Below are positions 50,437 through 60,700 of a stretch of DNA of 64,000 nt, one piece after another (within the stretch, counting starts at the first letter, position 1; each line of letters opens with the position of its first letter). The stretch is from Variovorax paradoxus NBRC 15149 (GTDB lineage Bacteria > Pseudomonadota > Gammaproteobacteria > Burkholderiales > Burkholderiaceae_C). The stretch covers positions 310,001 through 374,000 of the forward strand of contig NZ_BCUT01000005.1 in NCBI RefSeq assembly GCF_001591365.1, in the 5' to 3' direction. Made by a program: the position numbers and the translations under genes. The notes beneath the pieces are model-generated. The model worked only from the letters and a program-made list of their open reading frames with translations, searched no databases and was not told the origin of the DNA.

Positions 50437-51060
50437 ATGTATTCAAGCAACCTGGGCCTGGCCATTGCCATCGTCGTTGCACTCGGCCTGGCCGCGGTGC
50501 TGGCCTTCATCGCCTCCCTGTTCGTTGCCAACCTCAAGGCCGGCGCGCAAGCGCGCGAAATGGCCGCCGAGGCCCGCCACGAGGCCGAGCAGAAGATGCG
50601 CGAGAGCCGCATGCAGGACCTGCGGCCGCTTGTCGCGTCGCTGCGGAGTTTTGAAGATTCAGAAGGCGCGTCCGGCTGGCCGATCCGCTTCGACATCCGG
50701 GTTCCGCACGAGGTGGTGCCCGTGTTCGGCATCGAGGCCGAGCTCGAGGAACTGCTTTCGAAGATCGCGCGTTATGCGGCAAAGGTCATGTCCCCCGGCG
50801 CCACGCTGCAGGTCTCGGCGCGGGTGGAACGCGGCCAGGCCGTCATCCACTGGAGGGATCTCGATGCTTCCGATGCGAGCCCGCCGCTGGCGCGTTTTCT
50901 CGAGGCGACGCAGGCCGTCGGCCATGCCGGTGCGCGCGTGTGCGAGCGCATCGCGAGCCGCCACGGCGGGCGCATCTATGCGGCGCCGGACGCGGGCGGC
51001 GCGCTGGGCTTGACGCTGCGGCTGCCGCTGCCCGGGCGGGCGGCGTCGGCGGGAGGCTGA
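50437..51060 (+). CDS. Membrane protein with degenerate histidine-kinase-type ATPase domain
   Basis: A 207-residue protein with one N-terminal transmembrane helix (LGLAIAIVVALGLAAVLAFIASLFVA), a short helical linker and a domain resembling the GHKL ATPase of sensor kinases (GIEAELEELLSKIARYAAKVMSPGATLQVSARVE, then CERIASRHGGRIYAAPDAGGALGLTLRLPLP). The N-box Asn residues are missing (LLSKIARYAA instead of LLxNLLxNA) and there is no phospho-acceptor His domain. ATP binding is doubtful; it may be a regulatory relic of a kinase. Confidence 0.62.
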   Translation: MYSSNLGLAIAIVVALGLAAVLAFIASLFVANLKAGAQAREMAAEARHEAEQKMRESRMQDLRPLVASLRSFEDSEGASGWPIRFDIRVPHEVVPVFGIEAELEELLSKIARYAAKVMSPGATLQVSARVERGQAVIHWRDLDASDASPPLARFLEATQAVGHAGARVCERIASRHGGRIYAAPDAGGALGLTLRLPLPGRAASAGG

Positions 51061-51139
51061 GTGCCGGGCCTTCGCTCGCACGATACTTGCGGCTTGCTCG
51101 CTGCCTGTGCTGGCCGCAAATTGATTCTTTCCTGTTCCG

Positions 51140-51679
51140 ATGTCGAAGCTGCGATCCCTCGTTCCCCCGCTCTTTTTCGGTCTGCTCGTTCGCGCACTCG
51201 CCGCGAGCGCCGCAGTCTTTGCTGCCGGGGCGCTGCATGCGCAGGCGCTGCCGCCCGGCGTGCGGCTCGGCATGACGGCCGTCGAGCTGCAGGCCGCAAT
51301 GCCCACGATCGAGCGCGTGCCGCGGCCGCAGCGGCTCGCGGGCCGCCTGGTCGGCGGCTGGCAGGGGGCGCCGGTCTCGATGGCGGGGCTGGTGTTCGAA
51401 CCGACCTTCTTCTTTGCCGATTCGCAGCTGCGGCGCGTCGAGTACCTCGCGTCCGCATCGGCGGTGCCCGACGGCGGCGCGGCCGCGTTTGCCGAACTGC
51501 TCCGATGGGGCCGCGCGGCCTTCGGCGCCGAGCTGGCCTCGAACGATCCCGGCAGTGCCTACGCGGCGTGGACGCACGAGGATGCCGACGTGTACCTGCA
51601 GCACGTGCGCGATGCGCGCCGCGGGGGCGTGCGGCTGGTCTACAAGGCGCGGCAGCTGCGCGACGGCAGCGAACTCTGA
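51140..51679 (+). CDS. Exported protein of unknown function
   Basis: A 179-residue protein with a signal peptide (about residues 1-35, ending LHAQ) and a compact mature part that opens with LPPGVRLGMTAVELQAAMPTIERV, like small periplasmic domains of the SmpA/BamE style (GMT-x-x-E-x-x). That similarity is only a short motif. The gene converges on ureG with a 9-base gap. Confidence 0.6.
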   Translation: MSKLRSLVPPLFFGLLVRALAASAAVFAAGALHAQALPPGVRLGMTAVELQAAMPTIERVPRPQRLAGRLVGGWQGAPVSMAGLVFEPTFFFADSQLRRVEYLASASAVPDGGAAAFAELLRWGRAAFGAELASNDPGSAYAAWTHEDADVYLQHVRDARRGGVRLVYKARQLRDGSEL

Positions 51680-51688
51680 GGGCGTGCC

Positions 51689-52339
51689 TCAGTCTGCGGT
51701 CAGCATGCCGCGCTTCTCGATGAACGCCACCACCTCGGCCACGCCGGTGTGGGTCTTGAGGTTGGTCATCACGTAGGGCCGCTGGCGGCGCATGCGCTGC
51801 GTGTCCTGCTCCATCACGTCGAGGTTCGCGCCGACGTAGGGCGCGAGGTCGGTCTTGTTGATGACGAACAGGTCGCTCTTGGTGATGCCGGGGCCGCCCT
51901 TGCGCGGAATCTTCTCGCCGGCCGCCACGTCGATCACGTAGATCGTCAGGTCCGACAGCTCGGGGCTGAAGGTGGCCGCGAGGTTGTCGCCGCCCGATTC
52001 GACGAACACCACGTCGGCATCGGGAAAATCCTCGAGCATGCGGTCGATGGCCTCGAGGTTGATCGACGCGTCTTCGCGGATGGCGGTGTGGGGGCAGCCG
52101 CCGGTCTCCACGCCCATGATGCGTTCGGCGGGCAGGGCGCCGGCCACGGTGAGCAGGCGCTGGTCTTCCTTGGTGTAGATGTCGTTGGTGATGGCGACGA
52201 GGTCGTACTTGTCGCGCATGGCCTTGCAGAGCATCTCGAGCAGCGTGGTCTTGCCCGAGCCGACCGGGCCGCCGATGCCCACGCGCAGTGGCGGCAGTTT
52301 CTTGGTGCGATGGGGAATGTGGTGCAGGGCGGAGGTCAT
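51689..52339 (-). CDS. ureG: Urease accessory GTPase UreG
   Basis: A 216-residue SIMIBI-class GTPase: P-loop VGIGGPVGSGKTTLLEML, the TNDIYTKEDQ switch, the Cys-Pro-His nickel-site motif in ETGGCPHTAIREDASINL, and VINKTDLAPYVGA for guanine recognition. With UreD and UreF it drives nickel loading of apo-urease. It is the last gene of the ure transcript, 18 bases after ureF. Confidence 0.96.
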   Translation of the reverse strand: MTSALHHIPHRTKKLPPLRVGIGGPVGSGKTTLLEMLCKAMRDKYDLVAITNDIYTKEDQRLLTVAGALPAERIMGVETGGCPHTAIREDASINLEAIDRMLEDFPDADVVFVESGGDNLAATFSPELSDLTIYVIDVAAGEKIPRKGGPGITKSDLFVINKTDLAPYVGANLDVMEQDTQRMRRQRPYVMTNLKTHTGVAEVVAFIEKRGMLTAD

Positions 52340-52357
52340 GGGCGTTGTCCGGTTCGG

Positions 52358-53029
52358 TCAGCTTCGAAAGAGGCGCGAGTATTGTGTTTCATGCCGTGCC
52401 GACAGCACGGCCAAGAGGGGCGCAAAGGCCTGGCGCTCGTCGTCGCCAAGCTGCATGGCGCGCTCGACGGCGGCGGGAATCTCGTTGGCGAGCCGGGCCA
52501 GGATGCGCTGGCCCGCGCTCTGGCCGAGCGGCACGGCCTTGACCGCCGCGGCCACCATGTTCTCGGCCCAGCCGAAGGCAAAGGCCAGGCAGCCGTCGTG
52601 CACCGAGGCGCCGGTGCGGCTCGCGGCAAAGGCAAAGGCGACGGGATAGCTCGCGGGCAGGCCGGCAAAAACGGCAGCCGTGTCGCCGTGGTGCAGCCTG
52701 AGCCATTCGACGAAGGAGCGGCCCATCTGTTCGGTCTGCAGGAAGAACTCGGCCGATTCGCGGGTGGCCATCACCCAAGTGTTGAGTTCTCGGATGCGCA
52801 CTGCGTCGCCTGCGCGCCAGGCCGGGATGGCCTGCGCCACCAGCGCGAGGTCGCCGCGCGCGAAGCTCAGGTGCAACTGGTCGGAGAGCCACTCGATGGC
52901 CTTGGCTTCCGAATCGATGCCGGCCCATTCGACGGCCGCCTCGACGCCTTCCGAATAGGAAAAACCGCCGACGGGCAGGGCGGGGGAGGCGAGCCAGATG
53001 AGCTGCAGGAGGCTGTGGGGGTCGGGCAT
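52358..53029 (-). CDS. ureF: Urease accessory protein UreF
   Basis: A 223-residue helical protein, the activator of the UreG GTPase step. It opens with LLQLIWLASPALPVGGFSYSEGVEAAVEWAG, the UreF hallmark, and ends in the conserved tail with RHETQYSRLFRS. The start at 53029 gives the usual length; the frame continues further upstream through repeat DNA without conserved residues. It is separated from ureE by an unusual 329-base interval. Confidence 0.94.
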   Translation of the reverse strand: MPDPHSLLQLIWLASPALPVGGFSYSEGVEAAVEWAGIDSEAKAIEWLSDQLHLSFARGDLALVAQAIPAWRAGDAVRIRELNTWVMATRESAEFFLQTEQMGRSFVEWLRLHHGDTAAVFAGLPASYPVAFAFAASRTGASVHDGCLAFAFGWAENMVAAAVKAVPLGQSAGQRILARLANEIPAAVERAMQLGDDERQAFAPLLAVLSARHETQYSRLFRS

Positions 53030-53358
53030 GTCAGCTCTTTGCTGCGCGTCGTGTTGGGGGGCGCTGTTGTTCGGGGCGCGTGCACAGGCCACCGGGTACT
53101 CCCCTCCGCGAATGTCCCCCGGGGCTACGCCCCTCCTCCTTGATTTCGCTGCGGGGAGCACCCGATGCCCTGTGCACTCGGGCACGCTGCCGGTGAACCG
53201 CGATCAACGACCGTGGCTGATAACGATCACGCCGATGGGGTGCCTTGCGCAGCGAAATCAAGGGGGAGGCCGCAGGCCGGAGGACATTCGCGGAGCCGCG
53301 TACCCCGTCGGCGGGAGCGCGCCCTGAATGACGCACAACGCACCAAGCCGATCTCATT
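53030..53358. repeat. ureE-ureF intergenic inverted repeat element
   Basis: 329 bases within an otherwise tight operon. Left arm about 53094-53160 and right arm about 53240-53306 are imperfect inverted copies: CCGCGAATGTCC with GGACATTCGCGG, and CTTGATTTCGCTGCG with CGCAGCGAAATCAAG. Together they form a long hairpin with arms of roughly 65 bases and a loop of about 80. I take it for an interspersed, MITE- or REP-like element of this lineage; the DNA around the loop encodes nothing recognisable. Confidence 0.65.
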
Positions 53359-53967
53359 TCAGTGCGAGTGCCCATGATGGCCGTGATCGTGCGAATGATC
53401 ATGGTCATCGAGCAGTTCCGGTGCGAGCACGAGCGGCTTCGCGCCTTTGCTGCTGCCATGCGCGTGGCCATGGTCGTGCGCGTGATCATGGCCGGCCCCG
53501 TGCGAATGCTCGTGCGAACCATAAGCGCCGCCCTCGGGCTCGAAGGCTTCCTCGACCGCGACGACGATCAAGTGCATCGAGCGCAGCATGTCGGCCAGCA
53601 CATGGTCGGGCTCGATCTTCAGGTGGTCGGGCTTGAGCTCGATCGGCACATGCCGGTTGCCCAGGTGATAGGCCGCGCGCGTCAGGTCGAACGGCGTGCC
53701 GTGGGCCGTGCAATGCGTGATGCGCAGCACCGGCTGCGGCGCCGCGATTACGCGGACCAGCGAGCCGTCCTCGGCCACCAGCACGTCGCCGCCGCGCACG
53801 GCGGTGCCGCGCGGCAGGAACACCCCGATCTGCCGGCCCTGTGAATCGGTGGCGTCGAAACGGCTTTTCTGGCGCACGTCCCAGTCGAGCTCGATGGTGG
53901 CGGCGCGCTTGAGCAGCACGGGCGCAAGGCCGCGGCCTTGGGGCATGAGTTTGTTGGCGGTGAGCAT
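53359..53967 (-). CDS. ureE: Urease nickel chaperone UreE with His-rich tail
   Basis: A 202-residue metallochaperone. It has the N-terminal peptide-binding domain (ATIELDWDVRQKSRFDATDSQGR) and the metal domain with the conserved GNRHVPIE motif. The C-terminal tail is extremely His-rich, in two blocks (SHEHSHGAGHDHAHDHGHAHG and DDHDHSHDHGHHGHSH; about 19 His), as in Klebsiella UreE, giving large nickel-storage capacity. It begins at 53967, just upstream of the antisense toxin-antitoxin pair. Confidence 0.94.
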   Translation of the reverse strand: MLTANKLMPQGRGLAPVLLKRAATIELDWDVRQKSRFDATDSQGRQIGVFLPRGTAVRGGDVLVAEDGSLVRVIAAPQPVLRITHCTAHGTPFDLTRAAYHLGNRHVPIELKPDHLKIEPDHVLADMLRSMHLIVVAVEEAFEPEGGAYGSHEHSHGAGHDHAHDHGHAHGSSKGAKPLVLAPELLDDHDHSHDHGHHGHSH

Positions 53968-53999
53968 GGTGGCTTGCGACTCCCAGTAAGGCGGAATAA

Positions 54000-54015
54000 T
54001 ATAACGCTTGTTATA
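54000..54015. promoter_or_regulatory. Perfect 16-base palindrome upstream of the antitoxin gene
   Basis: TATAAC-GCTT-GTTATA lies 23 bases before the antitoxin start codon in an AT-rich patch. Antitoxins of the AbrB/MazE type bind such AT-rich palindromes in their own promoter, so this is the likely autoregulatory site. It also lies 33 bases upstream of the ureE start. Confidence 0.6.
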
Positions 54016-54038
54016 ACTTCGATTGAATGGAGCTTTCC

Positions 54039-54266
54039 ATGTCCGCCCTCAAACTGACCCAGATCGGCAACTCGGTCGGAGTCATCCTGCCCAAGGAAGT
54101 GCTGGCGAGCATGAATGTCGGCAAGGGTGACACGATTTACCTGACGCAAGCCGCAGGCGGGGGGTTCACCATGACTCCGTATGACGAGGAGTTCGAGCGC
54201 CAGATGGAAGCAGCCCGCCGCATCATGAAGAAGCGGCGCAACGTGCTGCGCGAGCTCGCCAAGTGA
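54039..54266 (+). CDS. AbrB/MazE-type antitoxin
   Basis: A 75-residue protein with a swapped-hairpin AbrB DNA-binding domain (LKLTQIGNSVGVILPKEVLASMNVGKGDTIYL) and a C-terminal helix (EEFERQMEAARRIMKKRRNVLRELAK) that should neutralise the toxin. The ATG at 54039 follows GGAG. It overlaps the toxin gene by 4 bases, the normal arrangement for a toxin-antitoxin pair. Confidence 0.88.
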   Translation: MSALKLTQIGNSVGVILPKEVLASMNVGKGDTIYLTQAAGGGFTMTPYDEEFERQMEAARRIMKKRRNVLRELAK

Positions 54267-54667
54267 GCGCCGCGAACGACGCCTGGGTCTGGCTCAGCCT
54301 TCAATTGATTCATGCTGTCCACGAAGAACAGCTGGCCGAGCATGGAGGTCCCGCCGGAGTACGCGACGAGGGGCTGCTCGTTTCCGCCATGGGGCGACCG
54401 CAAAACCGGGCGCTTTATGAATCGCCCGACGCGGCGGCACTGGCTGCGAGCTACGCCTTCGGGATTGCCCGCAACCATCCATTCACCGACGGCAAAAAAA
54501 GAACGGCTTTCGTCGCCATGGAAGTTTTTCTGGACCTCAATGGGTTTGAGCTTCGCGCGACCGACCACGATTGCGTGCTGACCACACTCAAGCTCGCCGC
54601 CGGCCAGCTCGAGGAAGAGGCGCTTGCGGAGTGGATCCGCGCTCATCTCGCGCCTCGGAGCAGCTGA
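54263..54667 (+). CDS. Doc-type Fic-domain toxin
   Basis: A 134-residue Fic-fold protein of the death-on-curing type. It opens with HAVHEEQLAEHGGPAGVRDEGLLVSAMGRP, a Doc hallmark, and has the Fic core NHPFTDGKKRTAF. The catalytic His is present, but the Asn of the canonical DGNKR is Lys, as in a subset of Doc proteins. Doc inactivates EF-Tu by phosphorylation. Its stop lies 4 bases from the ureC stop, so the pair is antisense and convergent to ureC. Confidence 0.87.
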   Translation: MSAANDAWVWLSLQLIHAVHEEQLAEHGGPAGVRDEGLLVSAMGRPQNRALYESPDAAALAASYAFGIARNHPFTDGKKRTAFVAMEVFLDLNGFELRATDHDCVLTTLKLAAGQLEEEALAEWIRAHLAPRSS

Positions 54668-54670
54668 CAT

Positions 54671-56389
<1,719 letters not shown>

Positions 56390-56392
56390 TTT

Positions 56393-56698
56393 TTAAAGTT
56401 TCCCTTGAACGAGGCCGCGAAAGCCGTAGACGATGCGATCGCCCGAAAGGTCGACCAGCTCGACCGTGCGCTGCTGGCCCGGCTCGAAGCGCACCGCGGC
56501 GCCCGAGGCGATGTTCAGCCGCATGCCGCGTGCGGCCGCGCGGTCGAAGCCGAGCGCGCCATTCGTCTCGGCAAAGTGATAGTGCGAGCCGACCTGGATC
56601 GGCCGGTCGGCGGTGTTCTGCACCACCAGCGTGAGGGTGCGGCGGCCCGGGTTGAGCGTGTGCTCGCCGTCGTCGGTGAAGAGTTCGCCAGGGATCAT
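56393..56698 (-). CDS. ureB: Urease beta subunit UreB
   Basis: A 101-residue structural subunit opening MIPGELFTDDGEHTLNPGRRT, with the conserved VGSHYHFAETNGAL and LDF-like GFDRAAARGMRLNIASG motifs. The length is normal for separate bacterial UreB. It is located between hupE and ureC on the minus strand with very short gaps. Confidence 0.96.
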   Translation of the reverse strand: MIPGELFTDDGEHTLNPGRRTLTLVVQNTADRPIQVGSHYHFAETNGALGFDRAAARGMRLNIASGAAVRFEPGQQRTVELVDLSGDRIVYGFRGLVQGKL

Positions 56699-56706
56699 GG
56701 CCGGCC

Positions 56707-57306
56707 TCAGATGGCCTGGGCCAGCAGCGTTGCGCCCAGGCCGAGCACAGCGGCGCCGGCCACGCGTGGCAGCCAGGCGTTGGCGCGGCGCAGCGCCCAG
56801 CCGATCGCCATGCCGGCGGCGTGCAGCAGCACCGTGGCGCCGACCATGCCGGCGAGCGTGAGGGCCGCACCGTCTTCGCTGGCCAGCTCGTAGCCGTGGG
56901 CCACGCCGTGGAACACCGCGAACACGCCGACCACCGCCACGGCCACCACGGCCGGCAGATGCACGCGCGTGGCGACCAGCAGGCCCAGCACCAGCAGCGA
57001 GGCCGCGATCATCGGTTCGACGGCCGGCAGCTGCACGCCTGCGAGCCCCATCAGCCCGCCCACCAGCAGCATGCCCGCGAAGGCGAGCGGCGCCCACAGC
57101 AGATCGGGCCAGGCGCGGCGGGCGGCCAGCGCGCTCCAGAGGCCGACCGCGACCATCGCCGCCAGGTGATCGGCGCCGGTCAGCGGGTGCAGGAAGCCGG
57201 TGGCAAAGCCGTGGTGCACGCCGCCGTCGGCGCCGGTGTGGGCGCTGGCCGCGAGCGGCAGCAGCATGGCAATGAGGGCAAGCGTCTTGGAAGCGTTGTG
57301 GCGCAT
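56707..57306 (-). CDS. ureJ: HupE/UreJ-family nickel permease
   Basis: A 199-residue membrane protein with a signal-like first segment (ending ASAH) and six to seven helices. The family motif HTGADGGVHHGFATGFLHPLTGADHLAAMVAVG holds several His that bind nickel, and FAVFHGVAHGYE is the second signature. It supplies nickel for urease maturation. Its place between ureA and ureB is typical of some betaproteobacterial urease operons. Confidence 0.92.
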   Translation of the reverse strand: MRHNASKTLALIAMLLPLAASAHTGADGGVHHGFATGFLHPLTGADHLAAMVAVGLWSALAARRAWPDLLWAPLAFAGMLLVGGLMGLAGVQLPAVEPMIAASLLVLGLLVATRVHLPAVVAVAVVGVFAVFHGVAHGYELASEDGAALTLAGMVGATVLLHAAGMAIGWALRRANAWLPRVAGAAVLGLGATLLAQAI

Positions 57307-57334
57307 GGCAGGCTTTCTTGTTCCGGGGGGAGAG

Positions 57335-57637
57335 TCAGACGATGGGTTGGTGCACGGTGACCAGCTTGGTGCCGTCGGGAAAGGTGGCTTCCACCTGGAT
57401 GTCCGGGATCATCTCGGCGATGCCGTCCATCACGTCGGCGCGGGTGAGCACGCTGCGGCCCTCGCTCATCAGCGCCGCGACGCTCTTGCCGTCGCGCGCG
57501 CCTTCCATCACGGCGGCGGAGATCAGCGCGACGGCTTCGGGGTAGTTGAGCTTCAGCCCGCGCGCCTTGCGGCGTTCGGCCAGCAGTGCTGCGGTGAAGA
57601 TCAGCAGCTTGTCTTTTTCGCGCGGGGTCAGTTCCAT
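57335..57637 (-). CDS. ureA: Urease gamma subunit UreA
   Basis: A 100-residue structural subunit with the classical opening MELTPREKDKLLIFTAALLAERR and the motifs LNYPEAVALISAAVMEGARDG and PDIQVEATFPDGTKLVTVH. A longer start at 57670 (MADLPPPEAA) is possible and cannot be excluded, as neither ATG has a good ribosome site. It is the first gene of the operon in this window. Upstream lies a divergent permease-kinase gene, not ureD as would be expected. Confidence 0.95.
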   Translation of the reverse strand: MELTPREKDKLLIFTAALLAERRKARGLKLNYPEAVALISAAVMEGARDGKSVAALMSEGRSVLTRADVMDGIAEMIPDIQVEATFPDGTKLVTVHQPIV

Positions 57638-57728
57638 TGGGGCGGCTTCGGGTGGCGGGAGGTCGGCCATTATTGGGCAGGCTTCGTCTTTGCAACAGTC
57701 GTGCCGGTGTTCGCCAAAAGACGTATGG

Positions 57729-60700
57729 ATGGCACGAAAGATGCACCGAAACGGTGTGAACCCGGATGCCGCCACCCCCAGCCCCGACGACGCGCCCCAG
57801 CGCATCGTCAAGGTGCGGCGCGACTACAACAGCTGGGTGGCGAGCGAAACGCTCGAGGACTACGCGCTGCGCTACACGCCGCAGCGCTTTCGCAAGTGGT
57901 CCGAATGGCGCGTGGCCAACACGGCCTTCGGCGCGGCTTCGTTCCTGGTGCTGGAGGCCGTGGGCGCGACGCTGCTGGTGCAGTACGGCTTCGCCAACGC
58001 GTTCTGGGCCATCGTGGCGACGGGGCTCATCATCTTCCTGGCGGGCCTGCCGATCAGCGTGTATGCCGCGCGCTACGGCGTCGACATGGACCTGCTCACG
58101 CGCGGCGCGGGCTTCGGCTACATCGGCTCCACGCTCACCTCGCTGATCTACGCCTCGTTCACCTTCATCTTCTTCGCGCTCGAGGCGGCGGTGATGGCCT
58201 ATGCGCTCGAACTCGCGCTGGGCGTGCCGCCGGTCTGGGGCTACCTGGTGTGCGCACTGGTGGTGATTCCGCTGGTGACGCACGGCGTCTCGGCCATCAG
58301 CCGGCTGCAGCTGTGGACCCAGCCGCTCTGGCTGGTGATGCTGGTGGTGCCCTTTGTCTTCGTGCTGGTGCGCGATCCTGGTGCGTTTGCGGGCATCGTG
58401 CACTACAACGGTGTGAGGGCCGGCGCCAAGGGCTTCGACCTGCACCTGTTTGGCGCGGCGCTGACCGTCGGCATCGCCTTGATCACCCAGATGGGGGAGC
58501 AGGCCGACTACCTGCGCTTCATGCCCGCGCGCACCGCCGCGGGCGCCCGGCGCTGGTGGGCCGGCGTGCTGGCCGGCGGGCCGGGGTGGGTGGTGCTGGG
58601 CGTGTTCAAGATGCTGGGCGGCGCGCTGCTGGCCTACTTGGCGATCACGCACATGGTGCCGGTCGAGCGCGCGGTCGATCCCAACCAGATGTACCTGGCG
58701 GCCTACGAGTACGTGTTTCCGAACTACGGCTGGGCCGTGGCCGCGACCGCGCTGTTTGTGGTGATCTCGCAGCTCAAGATCAACGTGACCAACGCCTATG
58801 CGGGCTCGCTGGCCTGGAGCAATTTCTTCTCGCGCGTGGCGCACAGCCATCCAGGGCGCGTGGTGTGGGTGGTGTTCAATGCGCTCATCGCCTTCATGCT
58901 GATGGAGATGAACGTGTTCGAGGCGCTGGGCGACGTGCTCGGCCTGTTCGCCAACATCGCGATCGCCTGGATGATGGCGGTGGTGGCCGACCTGGTCATC
59001 AACAAGCCGCTGGGCCTGTCGCCGCCGGGCATCGAGTTCAAGCGGGCGCACCTGTGGGACATCAATCCGGTGGGTGTCGGCGCGATGGCGCTGGCCTCGG
59101 TGCTGTCGATCACCGCGCACCTGGGCGTTTTCGGGCCGCTCGCGCAGGCCTTCTCGGCGCTCATTGCGCTGGGCACGGCGCTGGTGGTGTCGCCGCTGCT
59201 GGCCTGGGCGACGGGCGGCAAGTACTACCTGGCGCGGGGCTCGGCCGGCCATGGCGCGGTCGCCTTCACACCGGCCGCGGGCCCGCGCGCGGTGCGCTGG
59301 GCGCGGGTCGAGCATGCCGTGGACGAGGGCGGCGCGCAGGGCAGCTACCAGCGCCTCAAGGTGCAGCACTGCGTGATCTGCGAGCGCGAGTACGAAGGCC
59401 CCGACATGGCCCACTGCCCGGCCTACCAGGGCGCGATCTGCTCGCTGTGCTGCACGCTCGACGCGCGTTGCGGCGACCTGTGCAAGCCGCATGCGAGCCT
59501 CTCGGCGCAATGGTCGTCGGTGCTGCGCTGGCTGCTGCCGCGCTTCAGCTGGCGCTACCTCGACACCGGCCTCGGACACTTCCTGCTGCTGATGCTGATC
59601 ATCGTGCCGGTGCTGGCGGTGGTGTTCGGCGTGCTCTACCAGCAGGAGCTGCGCGCATTGGGCGAGAGCGCGCTGCAGCTGGCCTCGCAGTCGGAGCTGG
59701 CCGAGGCGCTCGCCGGCGTGCAGCAGTCGGCGTTGCGCTCGGGCTTTCTCAAGGCGTACATGGCGCTGCTGGTGATTGCGGGCGTGGTGGCCTGGTGGCT
59801 GGTGCTGGCGCACCAGAGCCGGAGGGTCGCGCAGGAAGAATCGAACCGCCAGACCCATCTGCTGATGCGCGAGATCGAGCTGCACCGCGCGACCGACCGC
59901 GCATTGCAATCGGCCAAGCAGACGGCGGAGGAAGCGCGCGAAGTCGCCGAACAGGCCAAGCTCGCGGCCGAGCAGGCGCGCCGCGCCGCCGACCAGGCCA
60001 ACCAGGCCAAGAGCCGCTACATCAGCGCCATCAGCCACGAGCTGCGCACGCCGCTCAACAGCATCCTGGGCTACGCGCAGCTGATGGGCGAGGACCCGTC
60101 CGTGCCGCCGCACCGCCAGCAGGCCGTGGCGGTGATCAAGCGCGGCGGCGAGCATCTGCTGTCGCTCATCGAGGGCACGCTGGCCATCGCGCACATCGAG
60201 GCCGGCAAGCTCACGCTGCATGCCCGGCCCATGCGCTTTGCCGACACCTTGCGCGAGCTGGCCGACATGTTCGAGCTGCAGGCGGCCGAGAAGGGCTTGC
60301 GGTTCCGCTTCGAGACCACCGGCAGCTTGCCCGAGCTGGTGCGCGCCGACGAGAAGCGCGTGTGCCAGATCCTCATCAACCTGCTGGGCAATGCCATCAA
60401 GTTCACGGCCGCGGGCGAGGTGAGGCTGCGGCTGTCGTATGCGCGCGAATTCGCCTCGGTCGAGATCGAGGACACCGGTCCCGGCATGACGGCCGAGGAC
60501 ATCGAGCGCATCTTCGAGCCCTTCACGCGCGGCGATGCGGCCGCGGCTGCGACGCCCGGCGCGGGGCTGGGCCTCACCATCGCCAAGATGCTGACCGACC
60601 TGATGGGCGGTGAGATGAAGGTGCGCAGCACGCCCGGCGAAGGCTCGCTCTTCTGCGTGCGGCTCTTCCTGCCGCGCGTGCACGACGCGGCCGGCGCCTC

